Assembly: GCF_025263265.1 (NCBI RefSeq)
Contig: NZ_CP079869.1
Location: 3,596,001 to 3,660,000 of the forward strand
Direction: 5' to 3'
Origin: Mycobacterium sp. SMC-4
Lineage (GTDB): Bacteria; Actinomycetota; Actinomycetes; Mycobacteriales; Mycobacteriaceae
Length of the DNA: 64,000 nt
The translations under genes and the position numbers were made by a program. Numbering within the stretch: position 1 is the stretch's first letter; every line of letters starts with the position of its first letter. The notes under the pieces were generated by a model. The model made no database searches and was not told the DNA's origin. It was given only the letters and a program-made list of their open reading frames with translations. Below are positions 55,401-64,000 of this stretch, piece after piece.

Positions 55401-58400
55401 CGTGGCCGGTGCCCTCGAACCGTTCGGCCAGCCGGGCCCAGTCGGCGTCGACGTCGTCTTCGTCCATCAGCCAGAGCCGGACCAGATCCTCCCGGGCGCT
55501 TGCCCACCGATCGTCGAACAGCACCGCCTTACGGCCATCGAAGACAGGGGCGACCAGGCGCGGCCAGTCCGAACCCAGTTCCGCGGTGACCAGATCGATC
55601 AGCTCGGCATCGGGGCCTTGTTCGGGAGTGCCGGTGGCGGTGTCCAGCCCCAGCTGATCGAGGATCGTGCGGGCCGCTGCGGCCAGCACCCCGTCGGGTC
55701 CGGTGACCTGCGCGGCGAACTCGCCCAGCGCGGCGGAGTCGACGGCTCCGCCACCGCCTCCGCCGGCCGAGGGCAGCGACACCGACACACCGCGACGGGC
55801 CGCGACGGCGGCCACCGCCGCGTCGATCACCTTATCGACACTGGTCGCGTCACCGAGCGCCCCGTCGTGCAGGCCGCCGAGGGCCCCGCCACGCACGCTG
55901 GATCCCTCGCGGGTGCCCAGCGCCACCTCGACGGTGGCGTGCTTGGCCCAGCCGTCTCCGAGCTCCCAGGTCTTCTTGACCCGCTCGGCGATATAGGCCG
56001 GGCGCTTGCCCGACGGCCCGAGGACCGTCCGCAGCTGGTCGTTGATCGCGTCCGACAACACCGGGCCGAACGGCTTGTAGGTGCGGGCCAACTTGGTGAC
56101 CTGGCCCTTGAGCCCGGCCAGGTCGGCTTCGGCGGCGCCGTCGATGGCACCGAGGTTGAGTTCCGAACCGAGGTCGACCAGCATCTGGTTACGCCGCGAG
56201 GACGCGCCGTCGGTGATGGACTCGATGGAGTCCAAAGGCTCGATCTGGTCGATGCGGATCTTGGCCGACAGCGCGATCAGGGCCATCGTCGCGTCCGCGG
56301 CGTCGAACCCGATGTCCTCTGGCCGCGGAGCGCCGGCAGGCGTGACATTGGGCGAGGGTCCGGCGGGTGCCGTTGGCGCCGCCGGCACCTCGGCCGGAAC
56401 CGTTTCTGCCGGAGCGGTTTCCGCGACCGTTGCGCTGTCCTCTTCGAGTTCGGGCTCCGGATCGGTGTCGGTGGCGAACAGCACCGCGGCGTCGCGCTCG
56501 GCGTTGAGCACCTCAGTGGTGTTGTGCGAGTACTCGGGCAGCTTCAGCGTGTTCTGCGCCAGGCCTGCCACGGTCGGAGCAGACTTCACGCCGATCTCGA
56601 CGAACCGTTCGACCCCGAGACCGCCCGCGGCCTCCTCGATGAACAGCAGATCCTGGGTCTCGATCCAGCGCACCGGGCTGGCGAACTGCCAGGCCAGCAG
56701 CTCGATGATGACCTTGCGGCACAGCTCCGAGGGCCGCTCGGTGCGCCATTGGTCGTAGTGCTCCAGCACCTCGTCGAGTTCGGTCGCCGGCACCAGATCG
56801 CGGATCTCCTGGATGAAGTCGCGGTCGAGGGTGAATGGCCGGGGCACCAGGTTCGGGATGTAGCGCCCGATCACCATCTCAGGGGCGGTTCCATGCGGCA
56901 TCACTCGGTCCAGCGCCCGACGGAAGTCGTCGACGCCGACCCGCAACACACTGGAGTGGAACGGGACGTCGATGCCGGGCACCAGGATGAACGACCGCTT
57001 TCCGCCGGTCAGCTCGCGACGGCGCTCGACCTCGGCCTCGAGCTCTTCGAGTCCGCGCACGGTGCCGGCGATCGCGTACTGCGCGCCACGCAGGTTGTAG
57101 TTGACGATTTCCAGGAACTCACCGGTGCGCTCGGAGATCTCGGCGATGAAGTCGTTGACGTCGTCGTCGTCGAGATCGATCTGCGACGGCCGGATGGCCG
57201 CCATGCGGTAGTTGGACCGCCCCATCGCGTCGCGTGGCACGATGTCGTGCATCTTGCTGCCGCGGTGGAACACGGCCTCGAGCAGGCCCTCGAGTTTGTA
57301 CACACCGGACACGCAGGCCAGGGCGGTGTACTCGCCGACCGAGTGACCGCAGGCGATGGCTCCTTCGACGAACGCACCGTTCTCCCGCATCTCGGCGACC
57401 TGTGCCGCAGCGGTGGTGGCCATGGCAACCTGGGTGAATTGCGTGAGGTACAGAACGCCCTCGGGGTGGTGGTAGTGCACCCCGGAGGCGATCAACGACG
57501 TGGGGTTGTCACGCACCACGTGCAGCACGGAGAAGCCGAGCGTCTCGCGGGTGAACTTGTCGGCCTTATCCCAGATCTGACGTGCGGCCTTGGACCTGGC
57601 GCGCACCTCCATGCCCATGCCCTTGGATTGAATGCCCTGCCCGGGGAACGCATAGACCGTCTTCGGTGCGGCCAGCTGTGCGGTGGCCGACATCACCAGC
57701 TCGGAGCCGACCCGTGCGGCGACCTCGACAATCTCGGCACCGCGGTCGATCCCGACCCGGTCGACCCGGAACTCGATCTCGTCGCCGGGCAGCACCATCC
57801 CGAGGAATCGCGAGGTCCAGCCGACCAACCGGGCCGGCGGGGTGGCGCGGCCGTCGGTCGCGGTGACCGCGTGCTGTGCCGCGGCCGAGAGCCACATCCC
57901 GTGCACGATCGGGGTTTTCAGGCCCGCCAGCAGCGCAGCGGCACGATCGGTGTGGATGGGGTTGTGGTCACCGGAGACCACCGCGAACGCGCTCATGTCC
58001 ACCGGCGCGTTGACGACGACGTCACGGCGCCGACGGCGCGGAGTGTCGGTCGCGTTGTCGGTGATCGCCCCGCCGGCCCGCGGCGGGTCGGTGAGCTCGC
58101 CGGCACCGGTGCGACCGCGGATGGCGAACCGCTCAGCCAGTATTGCCAGCACGCTGCCCGCGGAATCGGCGATGGTGACCTCTACCGGGACCACACGTCC
58201 CACCTCGGTGTCGGTGGCTGCCAGGGCCGTTGCGGTGACGGTCAGTTCAGCTGCATCGGTGGGCATCGCACCCAACAGGTGGGCGGCGTGGTCGAGATGC
58301 ACCAGGCTCAGCAGGCCTTCCACCACAGGGAAGCCGTCGTCGGTCGCGGCCGATCCGATCGCCGCGAACACCGCGGGCCAGCACAGACCGACCAGAGCAT

Positions 58401-61400
58401 CGGGCACCAGCGTCAGACCCGGCGCCAACGGCGCCCCGAAGGTCGCGGTCACCCCGGTGTGGTCGGCGACCCGCTCGGGATCCCAACTGACGGTTGCCGT
58501 CGAGGTGTTGCCCACCGCGGCGGGCAACGCGTCGGGGCCATCAACTCCCGCGGCGATGGCCAGGACCGCCCGCATGGCCTGCGAAGCATCTTCGACCGTG
58601 ACGATCGGCATGCCACCGTCGACGGTGCAGGCGGGCAGCGTGAACCGGATGTCGATCCAGATGTCGGACAGCGGCACACTCAGAGTCACGGTCTGATCGC
58701 CGGCCAGCTCCAGGCGTGCGCCGGTGTTCGGATGCGTCGCACTGGGCTTGCCGGGCACATCGTTGACCTGCCACTCGTTCGGAGCGCCGATCCGGTGCAC
58801 CGGGTTGATCGCGGTGCGGCCGGCCCACAGCACGTCGGGCGAGTCGAGCACGACGGCCAGCGGACCACTGATGTCCGCGCGCGCCTGACGACGCGACACC
58901 ACGGCCACCGGTTCGGCGCCGGAAGCCAGCACCCGGTCGACCATCTTCTGCTCGAAACGGTCGAGCAGGTCGCCCACCGGCTCGTCGACTCGGGTGATAC
59001 CGGCGACTGCCTGGGTTCCGGGGATGATGCACACCTGATCAGCGGTGTAGCGGGCATCGTGGGCCTGCCAGAGCGAGTCACTGCGCCACCACCGGCGGAC
59101 GTCCTTGTCAATGACCGGAACGAAGTTCACCGGCTTACCCGGCTTCTTGCACAGGGTGACGAAGAACGGCACGTCGGCCGGATGCAGGCGCACCGTCTCG
59201 GCATCGGGATAGCGGGCCAGCAGCGCGGCGATCGCCGTGTCCGGGTTGTCCAGCAGCGCGGCGTGGTCGCTGCGTTCCGCCGGACCCGCGCTGAACAGCG
59301 ACTCGATCGGGCCGTAGTCCTTGGCGTGCAGACGCGCTTCGGCGCGCTTGAGCATCTCTTCGAAGCGGTCGCGCCAGGTGTCGGCCAACCAGGGGCTGCC
59401 GGGCGCCGCGGTGTCGGCGGTGCTGTCGCCGTCGCCGATGGCCAGCTCGACGTAGCGCTGCAGCCACTGCAGGTAGGTCATCTCCGCGACATCGCCAAAG
59501 TAGGGCTTTGCAGTCGAGGCCATCGCGGCGATGATCTCGTCGCGCCGCTCGGCCACGGCGTCGGCGTCGCCGGCCACCTCGTCGAGCAGACGACCACACC
59601 TCGACGCCGCATTGTCAATCTCGTGGATGTCGGCGCCGAGCTGGCTGCGGCCGCTGGCCATTCCGCTGACAGCCTTGCCGGCCCCGACCCAGTCGTCGGT
59701 GCCGGTGGTCTCCACCAGCATCTTTTTGACCGCCGGGGAGGTAGTGGCCTCCTTGGTGGCCATCGCCGCGGTGCCGACCAGGATGCCGTCGACCGGCATG
59801 GCCGGGAAGCCGTAGGCCTTGGCCCAGTCACCGGACAGGTAATCGGCGGCCTGTTCGGGAGTGCCGATTCCGCCGCCGACGCAGATGGTGACGTTGGCGT
59901 GTTTGCGGAGATCACCGTAGGTGCTGAGCAACAGATCGTCGAGATCTTCCCAGGAGTGATGGCCACCGGCGCGGCCCCCTTCGACGTGGACGATGACGTC
60001 GCGGTCGGGGACCTCCAGCGCGATCTTGATGACCGACTTGATCTGGTCGACCGTGCCCGGCTTGAACACCACGTTGCTGATGCCGACCGAGTTCAACTCT
60101 TCGATCAGGTCGACGGCCTCTTCGAGATCCGGAATCCCGGCGGTGACGACCACACCGTCGATCGGGGCGCCGGACTGGCGGGCCTTTTGCACCAGGCGCT
60201 TGCCGCCGACCTGCAGCTTCCACAGGTAGGGGTCGAGGAACAGCGAGTTGAACTGAATCGCCCGCCCCGGTTCGAGGAGTGCGGTGAGCTCGGCGACCCG
60301 AGCGTCGAAGATCTCTTCGGTGACCTGTCCGCCACCGGCCAGTTCAGCCCAGTGCCCGGCGTTGGCGGCGGCAGCGACGATCTTGGCGTCCACTGTCGTC
60401 GGCGTCATGCCCGCGAGCAGGATGGGCGAGCGTCCGGTCAGCCGGGTGAATTTGGTCGCGACCTTGACCCGGCCATCCGGCAGCGCCACCGGGGTGGGTG
60501 CGTAGCTGGACCAGGCCGGGGCGACCGAGGGCGCCGCGCCGACGGTGAACAGGCTGCGCTGCCCGGCTCGCGTCGCTGCCGGGACGATGCCGATGCCCAG
60601 ACCACGGATCACCGGTGCGGTCAGACGCGTCACGGTGTCACTGGGGCCGAGGTCGATGATCCACTTGGCGCCCGCCGCGGCGAGCTCCTCGACCTCCGAG
60701 ACCCAGTCGACCGGCTTGACGAAGATGTACTCGGCCAACCGACGAGTCAGTGCGGCATCCAGACCGGTCCGGGCGGCCCATTCGTCGACGAGATCCACGC
60801 CGCCGGCCAGACGCGGGGTATGGAAGCCGACCTCGACCTGGACTTGGTTGAACACCGGGCGGAAGACCGCGCCGCCGCGGGTCTTGTTCTTGCGCTCGGC
60901 CTCTTCGCGCTCGGTGATCTTCTCGCAGTACAGCTCAAAGCGGGCCAGCTGCTCGGGGGTGCCGGTGATGACGACTGAACGCCGCCCGTTGCGGATAGAC
61001 AGCGCAGGGGGCAGCACGGTGCGGACATCCTGGGCGAACTCGTCGAGCAGCGCCGCGACACGGTCCGGGTCGACATTGGTGACCGAGACCATGGGTGACT
61101 TGTCCCCGCGACCCACCATGCCGCGACGGCGCGACACCAGCGAGCCGGCCGCACCGATGAGCTGGCCGATGGCCAGCAGCTCGACGTCGCGGGTTCCTCC
61201 GGCTTTGAGCGATTCGACGGCAGTGACGCCCTGAGAGTGCCCGGCGATGGCCACCGGCGGGTACCCGTCGAGGTCGAGACCCTGGCGCTTGAGTGCGCGA
61301 ATGGCGGCCATCTGGGTCAGCAGAATGCCCGGACCCGAGATGGCGGCGGTGGTGAGGTCCTTCTGGGAGGGCAGGGGCTCTTCGGCGGCCAGCGCGCGAA

Positions 61401-61698
61401 TCCACTGCATCGGCTCGAACCCGATCGGCCGAACCACCACGAGTTCGCGCGCCAGCGGCTCCAGCAGCAGCTCCGCTTCGGCGACCAACTGGCTGATCTC
61501 GGACTCGATGCCGGCCGAGTTGACCAGTTCCTCGAGGTTCTCCAGCCATGCACCGCCCTGTCCACCGAAGGCCACCGCGTATTGCTCGCCGGAATGCAGC
61601 TGGTCGACCAGTGCGTGCGAACCTGCCAGCGGTTCGAAGGTCTGGCCCTGCTCGGTCCCGGAGCCGTTGGTCGCACGCTGCTGGTCGTTGATCGTCAC
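52411..61698 (-). CDS. fas: Type I fatty acid synthase Fas
   Basis: A 3095-residue multifunctional synthase that makes the C16-C26 acyl-CoA starters for mycolic and membrane lipids. Domains in order: acetyltransferase (IAGHSQG, 153-157), enoyl reductase (about 420-900, GGGIGTPEQAADYLS and PVDGILVGTAAM), MaoC-type dehydratase (GDHNPIHTD near 1245), malonyl/palmitoyl transferase (ACGHSVGEYTALAC, Ser1453), ACP (SITDGASSRRNQMLVDLGSE), ketoreductase (VVTGASKGSIAAS near 2145) and ketosynthase (VGACATAAV with Cys2746; LTGHAKGG with His2939). All active sites appear present. GTG 61698 (MTINDQQ) follows GGAGAA and matches the M. tuberculosis start. acpS follows. Confidence 0.98.
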   Translation of the reverse strand: MTINDQQRATNGSGTEQGQTFEPLAGSHALVDQLHSGEQYAVAFGGQGGAWLENLEELVNSAGIESEISQLVAEAELLLEPLARELVVVRPIGFEPMQWIRALAAEEPLPSQKDLTTAAISGPGILLTQMAAIRALKRQGLDLDGYPPVAIAGHSQGVTAVESLKAGGTRDVELLAIGQLIGAAGSLVSRRRGMVGRGDKSPMVSVTNVDPDRVAALLDEFAQDVRTVLPPALSIRNGRRSVVITGTPEQLARFELYCEKITEREEAERKNKTRGGAVFRPVFNQVQVEVGFHTPRLAGGVDLVDEWAARTGLDAALTRRLAEYIFVKPVDWVSEVEELAAAGAKWIIDLGPSDTVTRLTAPVIRGLGIGIVPAATRAGQRSLFTVGAAPSVAPAWSSYAPTPVALPDGRVKVATKFTRLTGRSPILLAGMTPTTVDAKIVAAAANAGHWAELAGGGQVTEEIFDARVAELTALLEPGRAIQFNSLFLDPYLWKLQVGGKRLVQKARQSGAPIDGVVVTAGIPDLEEAVDLIEELNSVGISNVVFKPGTVDQIKSVIKIALEVPDRDVIVHVEGGRAGGHHSWEDLDDLLLSTYGDLRKHANVTICVGGGIGTPEQAADYLSGDWAKAYGFPAMPVDGILVGTAAMATKEATTSPAVKKMLVETTGTDDWVGAGKAVSGMASGRSQLGADIHEIDNAASRCGRLLDEVAGDADAVAERRDEIIAAMASTAKPYFGDVAEMTYLQWLQRYVELAIGDGDSTADTAAPGSPWLADTWRDRFEEMLKRAEARLHAKDYGPIESLFSAGPAERSDHAALLDNPDTAIAALLARYPDAETVRLHPADVPFFVTLCKKPGKPVNFVPVIDKDVRRWWRSDSLWQAHDARYTADQVCIIPGTQAVAGITRVDEPVGDLLDRFEQKMVDRVLASGAEPVAVVSRRQARADISGPLAVVLDSPDVLWAGRTAINPVHRIGAPNEWQVNDVPGKPSATHPNTGARLELAGDQTVTLSVPLSDIWIDIRFTLPACTVDGGMPIVTVEDASQAMRAVLAIAAGVDGPDALPAAVGNTSTATVSWDPERVADHTGVTATFGAPLAPGLTLVPDALVGLCWPAVFAAIGSAATDDGFPVVEGLLSLVHLDHAAHLLGAMPTDAAELTVTATALAATDTEVGRVVPVEVTIADSAGSVLAILAERFAIRGRTGAGELTDPPRAGGAITDNATDTPRRRRRDVVVNAPVDMSAFAVVSGDHNPIHTDRAAALLAGLKTPIVHGMWLSAAAQHAVTATDGRATPPARLVGWTSRFLGMVLPGDEIEFRVDRVGIDRGAEIVEVAARVGSELVMSATAQLAAPKTVYAFPGQGIQSKGMGMEVRARSKAARQIWDKADKFTRETLGFSVLHVVRDNPTSLIASGVHYHHPEGVLYLTQFTQVAMATTAAAQVAEMRENGAFVEGAIACGHSVGEYTALACVSGVYKLEGLLEAVFHRGSKMHDIVPRDAMGRSNYRMAAIRPSQIDLDDDDVNDFIAEISERTGEFLEIVNYNLRGAQYAIAGTVRGLEELEAEVERRRELTGGKRSFILVPGIDVPFHSSVLRVGVDDFRRALDRVMPHGTAPEMVIGRYIPNLVPRPFTLDRDFIQEIRDLVPATELDEVLEHYDQWRTERPSELCRKVIIELLAWQFASPVRWIETQDLLFIEEAAGGLGVERFVEIGVKSAPTVAGLAQNTLKLPEYSHNTTEVLNAERDAAVLFATDTDPEPELEEDSATVAETAPAETVPAEVPAAPTAPAGPSPNVTPAGAPRPEDIGFDAADATMALIALSAKIRIDQIEPLDSIESITDGASSRRNQMLVDLGSELNLGAIDGAAEADLAGLKGQVTKLARTYKPFGPVLSDAINDQLRTVLGPSGKRPAYIAERVKKTWELGDGWAKHATVEVALGTREGSSVRGGALGGLHDGALGDATSVDKVIDAAVAAVAARRGVSVSLPSAGGGGGGAVDSAALGEFAAQVTGPDGVLAAAARTILDQLGLDTATGTPEQGPDAELIDLVTAELGSDWPRLVAPVFDGRKAVLFDDRWASAREDLVRLWLMDEDDVDADWARLAERFEGTGHVVSTQATFWQGKALAAGRTVHASLYARAAAGAENPGKGRYSDEVAVVTGASKGSIAASVVAQLLDGGATVIATTSRLDDARLAFYRGLYRDHARYGAQLWVLPANMASYNDIDALVEWVGTEQAESLGPKSIHIKDALSPTLLFPFAAPRVGGDLSEAGARSEMEMKVLLWAVQRLIGGLSHIGADRDIAARLHVVLPGSPNRGMFGGDGAYGESKAALDAVVSRWKAETSWAQRVSLAHALIGWTRGTGLMGHNDVIVDAVEEAGVTTYSTEQMAKMLLDLCDVETKVAAAGEPVEADLTGGLAEVELDLSALATRAREAAVADPDEDIVDEPVATTIAALPSPPRPPQPAPAPEWADIDVDPADLVVIVGGAELGPYGSSRTRFEMEVDNELSAAGVLELAWTTGLIKWEDDPQPGWYDTESGDLVEESELVERYHDAVVERCGIREFVDDGAIDPDHASPLLVSVFLDKDFRFVVSSEADARAFVQFDPEHTVARPVPDSGDWEVIRKAGTEIRVPRKTKLSRTVGAQIPTGFDPTVWGITPDMANSIDRVALWNIVATVDAFLSSGFTPSELMRWVHPSLVASTQGTGMGGMTSMQTMYHGNLLGRSKPNDILQEVLPNVVAAHVMQSYVGGYGAMVHPVGACATAAVSVEEGVDKIRLGKAELVVAGGYDDLTLEAVIGFGDMAATADTEMMRAKGISDSKFSRANDRRRLGFLEAEGGGTVLLARGDLALKMGLPVLAVVGYAQSFADGVHTSIPAPGLGALGAGRGGRDSVLARSLAKLGVGADDIAVISKHDTSTLANDPNETELHERLADSLGRSEGAPLFIISQKSLTGHAKGGAAVFQMMGLCQVLRDGVIPPNRSLDCVDDELATSTHFVWPRETLRLGEKYPLKAGLLTSLGFGHVSGLIALVHPQAFLATLTPEQREAYQAQAQERTLAGQRRLASAIAGGPSLYERPADRRFDSDRPEKVQEAAMLLDPGSRLGDDGVYQR

Positions 61699-61904
61699 GT
61701 CGTGGGTTCTCCTCGGTCCTTCGTTCACGGCGCGATCACACTGCGCACCGCTTTCGTCGGGCAGTCATGGGGCGCGCCCATGGTCGGGCGCGGGCATGGC
61801 GATTCGGCGTCGAATCCGGCTGGTCTCGTGCGCGGCGGACCGCGGTGACTTTTCAGCCGTTGTAAGAGTGTCATAAGAGACGGCCCCAGTTTTACGCGCA
61901 AAAT

Positions 61905-61935
61905 GGTTACTGGCGAGTTCTACGCTCCGGTAACC
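61905..61935. promoter_or_regulatory. GGTTAC-N19-GTAACC inverted repeat upstream of fas
   Basis: Six-base arms at 61905-61910 and 61930-61935, about 210 bp upstream of the fas start. It could be a regulator site (for example FasR, the known fas activator), but I cannot match it to a known consensus. Confidence 0.35.
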
Positions 61936-62173
61936 GAGAGTTGCGTAACGCGGCCGATGAGACCGCTCGGCAGTCCCGTCCTCAAACCTGCTGCATGCAG
62001 GTGGTTACGGTCGAGTAGGGAAGAATCGCAGTTCAAGGCAGTTTTGTTATGAAATCGTTATCTGAAAACCGCCGTTAGCAGACCGCAACAGAACCCGCGC
62101 GCTGGAGTCGACATACTCGGCTCGATGGCCCAGTTGCCCCTTCGCACGGCGGACTGAAGTTTGCTACGAAATA

Positions 62174-62187
62174 TTACTCGGCAGTAA
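62174..62187. promoter_or_regulatory. TTACT-CGGC-AGTAA dyad upstream of fas
   Basis: Perfect five-base arms. The longer string TTACTC-N4-GTAAGGA is shared with 63071-63087, upstream of the MerR gene. It lies 32 bases after the MerR gene stop, on the fas side. Confidence 0.55.
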
Positions 62188-62218
62188 GGATCGCAGCTGC
62201 CGCGAGGCCGGCGCGGCC

Positions 62219-62959
62219 CTAGGCGCGCTCGGGCTGCCCGGCGCCGGTCAGCAGAATCTCGCCAATGGCCTCTGATGCGTCGTTGACCATGTGGCGCCGA
62301 CTGGCCTCTTCGAACCGGGTGGCGATGGTCGCTGCACCGAGGGTGCGGTAATCCTGGAGCAGCCGACGGAGCTCCTCAGGGTCCGACGGTTTCGGTAGGA
62401 GTTCGGCACCACCCCGGTCGTAGTAAAGATCCGACATCGTCTCGACGAAGGCGACGGCCAACCCGTCGAGATGTCCGTCGACAGACCGCAGGAACCGCAG
62501 CAGCGCCCGGATGTAGAGCATCGGCTGAGGCGACCTGCTCAGGATGTCGCCGACGACTCGGTGCGTCATCACCACGGAGCGCCCGTCGATCCTGGCCAGT
62601 CCGTGCGCGACCAATGCGCGCGCCTCCTCGGAATCGACGTCGAGGTCGACGTCGCGGTGCGCTTTGCCGTCCTGGCTGTCGGTGCGCGAACCCAACACGG
62701 CCCGCTGCAATCCGAGGATGTCGGCCAGGTCGGCGCCATGGCGCATGCTCTCGAAGAACTCGGCGATGTGGGCGGAGTTGTAACCGCGGCGCAGCAACTG
62801 GCTGATCGTGTTGAGCTGCGAAAGGTGGTAGTCGTCGTAGAGCGCCGAACGGCCCACGCGCCGGGGCGGGTCCAGCAGACCGCGCTCCCGATACGCACGG
62901 ATGTTGCGCGCGCTTACCCCCGACACCCGAGCCAAATCCTCAAGCCGATATTCGGCCAT
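62219..62959 (-). CDS. MerR-family transcriptional regulator
   Basis: A 246-residue regulator. The N-terminal MerR winged helix reads YRLEDLARVSGVSARNIRAY, RERGLLDPPRRVGRSALYDD and YHLSQLNTISQLLRRGYNSA. The remainder (about 100-246) is a helical domain of unknown ligand with no Cys cluster, so it is not a metal or redox sensor of the classical type. ATG 62959 follows a G-rich GGGGGTGCGAG. It lies immediately upstream of fas on the same strand; the shared dyads on both sides of it suggest control of itself and possibly of fas. Confidence 0.88.
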   Translation of the reverse strand: MAEYRLEDLARVSGVSARNIRAYRERGLLDPPRRVGRSALYDDYHLSQLNTISQLLRRGYNSAHIAEFFESMRHGADLADILGLQRAVLGSRTDSQDGKAHRDVDLDVDSEEARALVAHGLARIDGRSVVMTHRVVGDILSRSPQPMLYIRALLRFLRSVDGHLDGLAVAFVETMSDLYYDRGGAELLPKPSDPEELRRLLQDYRTLGAATIATRFEEASRRHMVNDASEAIGEILLTGAGQPERA

Positions 62960-63069
62960 CTCGCACCCCCAGCCCTTCACACATCGTGAACCGGACCCCG
63001 CTGGCCACGACGGTCCACGTGATCACTGTAACGCCCGGGCGCGACAAGAGCGAAGGAGGAAGCCAATTT

Positions 63070-63085
63070 CTTACTCAATGGTAAG
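63070..63085. promoter_or_regulatory. CTTAC-N6-GTAAG dyad upstream of the MerR gene
   Basis: Five-base arms around TCAATG. It shares TTACTC-N4-GTAAGGA with the dyad upstream of fas. About 110 bp upstream of the MerR ATG, a likely autoregulatory site. Confidence 0.55.
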
Positions 63086-63252
63086 GAGCCCCCATCATGG
63101 CTCCAGCCTGCACAGATGGTCGACACACCGCGACTCTTCTGCGCGTAGACACGCGACCACAGCCAACTTCGACCGCCAAATGAGTTAGCTCGTCGGACTG
63201 AGACCGCCGTCACGCAGTTAGCACTCCAAGGCTCCGACGCGTGAAAATCGAA

Positions 63253-63268
63253 CAGTCACCGGTAACTG
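63253..63268. promoter_or_regulatory. 16-bp near-perfect palindrome upstream of the MFS gene
   Basis: CAGTCACCGGTAACTG has one mismatched pair. It lies 67 bases before the MFS start and may be an operator. Confidence 0.4.
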
Positions 63269-63334
63269 CCGAATTTCTGCTGAGGTAGCTACCGCCGTGT
63301 GGCACGTTTCCGACGAGCGTGAGAGAGGGTGGGC

Positions 63335-64000
63335 GTGCGTCCATGGGTCGTCTGGGCGACGGGCCTGCTCGCCTACATCATCGCCGTCCTCGATCGCACC
63401 ACTCTGGGCGTTTCGGGCCTGGCCGCGGCCGACCGCTTCGGCGCCGGTCCCGGCCTGCTGTCGACGTTCGTCGTGCTGCAGGTCATCGTCTATGCCGGTG
63501 CGCAGGTCCCCGCCGGCGTGCTGTTGGACCGGTTCGGCTCCAAAGCGCTCATCGTCTGCGGTGCCACCCTGATGGCCGGTGGACAGTTGACACTGGCACT
63601 CACCGAGTCGCTGCCCGTCGCCTTGGGCGCGCGAGCGGTCGTCGGCCTCGGTGATGCCGTCACCTTCATCTCGGTGCTGCGTCTGGTGCCGTACTGGTTC
63701 CCTGCGCGCCGAATACCGCTGGTCACCCAACTGACGGGAATCTGCGGGCAGTTGGGGCAGGTGCTGTCGGCCGTGCCGTTCCTGGCGCTCCTCTCGGCGG
63801 CCGGCTGGACCACCGCCTATGCATCGGCGGCCGCGTTCGGCGCGCTGTCGATCGTGCTGATTGTGCTGATCGTCCGCAACGCTCCGGAAGCCACCGCCAC
63901 GACCCGCGAGGCCATGTCCGTGCGACAGACGCTGACCAGCCTCAAGACCGTGTGGCTGCGCCCGGGGACGCGGCTGGGCTTCTTCACCCACATGGGCACC
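63335..64000 (+). CDS. MFS transporter (3' end outside window)
   Basis: 222 codons are visible from GTG 63335 (AGAGG about seven bases upstream; GTG 63329 is also possible). At least six hydrophobic segments are seen, with the MFS loop signature AGVLLDRFGSKALIVCG between helices 2 and 3 and ARAVVGLGDAVTFISVLRL in helix 4. It resembles NarK/phthalate-type permeases only in general form. Substrate unknown; the gene runs past the window edge. Confidence 0.85.
   Translation, partial: MRPWVVWATGLLAYIIAVLDRTTLGVSGLAAADRFGAGPGLLSTFVVLQVIVYAGAQVPAGVLLDRFGSKALIVCGATLMAGGQLTLALTESLPVALGARAVVGLGDAVTFISVLRLVPYWFPARRIPLVTQLTGICGQLGQVLSAVPFLALLSAAGWTTAYASAAAFGALSIVLIVLIVRNAPEATATTREAMSVRQTLTSLKTVWLRPGTRLGFFTHMGT

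Larger units (their letters stand above)
61699..62218. other. fas upstream region
   Basis: 520 bases without a supported gene between the MerR gene and fas (both minus). It must hold the fas promoter. It contains an inverted repeat GGTTAC/GTAACC (61905-61935) and the TTACT/AGTAA dyad at 62174. The 61870-62170 part is AT-richer than the surroundings. Confidence 0.6.
62960..63334. other. Intergenic region between divergent MerR and MFS genes
   Basis: 375 bases without a supported gene. It holds a dyad at 63070-63085 and a palindrome at 63253-63268, described separately, and presumably the promoters for both genes. Confidence 0.5.

Noticed and set aside
53920..60978. A plus-strand open frame of about 2350 codons opposite fas
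   Set aside because: It lies wholly antisense to the fas gene, has Arg/Gly/His-rich composition typical of the complement of GC-rich coding DNA, and shows no domain.

Overview
The window is high-GC actinobacterial DNA and almost certainly comes from a Mycobacterium/Mycolicibacterium chromosome. Evidence: a single-chain type I fatty acid synthase (fas) followed by acpS; the bkdABC, accA1-accD1, cmrA, orn, ldtB and bcp genes in an order recalled from M. tuberculosis Rv2482c-Rv2524c; a PE-PPE-domain protein; a WS/DGAT-family acyltransferase; and many GTG starts with four-base stop/start overlaps. Orthologue names are from memory of that gene order and of motifs; no database search was run.

Layout. 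1-7174 (minus): a truncated CopD-CtaG membrane protein, then a coupled glycerolipid operon (WS/DGAT, plsC, plsB2). 7274-11115 (plus): tRNA-Arg, a dienelactone hydrolase with a tiny upstream frame, a secreted PE-PPE protein, an acyl-ACP thioesterase and an enoyl-CoA hydratase. 11117-14383 (minus): the branched-chain 2-oxoacid dehydrogenase complex bkdABC. 14712-19224: a secreted histidine phosphatase, an IclR regulator and two divergent flavin-oxygenase-like proteins. 19167-25275 (minus): a leucine/isovalerate-type catabolic operon (accD1, accA1, fadE19, MaoC, citE), with the divergent TetR repressor bkaR and two operator copies between them. 25979-33649: small membrane proteins, an S9 peptidase, a proline-rich MmpS-like protein, an MFS transporter, cmrA (mycolate reductase), a HerA-like ATPase and orn.

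33676-45773: tRNA-His is the attachment site of a 12-kb integrative element bounded by a 47-bp direct repeat of the tRNA 3' end. It encodes integrase, excisionase and a primase/helicase-like AAA ATPase. That ATPase gene is split by an IS21-family insertion sequence with exact ends and a 6-bp target duplication. The cargo is visibly AT-richer than the host: a Dam-type adenine methyltransferase next to a 778-residue protein joining a PD-(D/E)XK-like nuclease region to a DGQHR domain, a class II Fic protein, and a serine resolvase with a res-like upstream region. The methyltransferase/DGQHR pair is the best candidate for an undescribed (probably anti-phage or DNA-modification) system here.

45781-64000: the host backbone resumes with ldtB (L,D-transpeptidase), tRNA-Lys, a hypothetical protein, a DUF3618 membrane protein, bcp, a beta-CASP metallohydrolase, an M20 peptidase, acpS, fas, a MerR-family regulator and a truncated MFS transporter. 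Two copies of one dyad (TTACTC-N4-GTAAGGA), upstream of fas and upstream of the MerR gene, suggest that this regulator acts on both.
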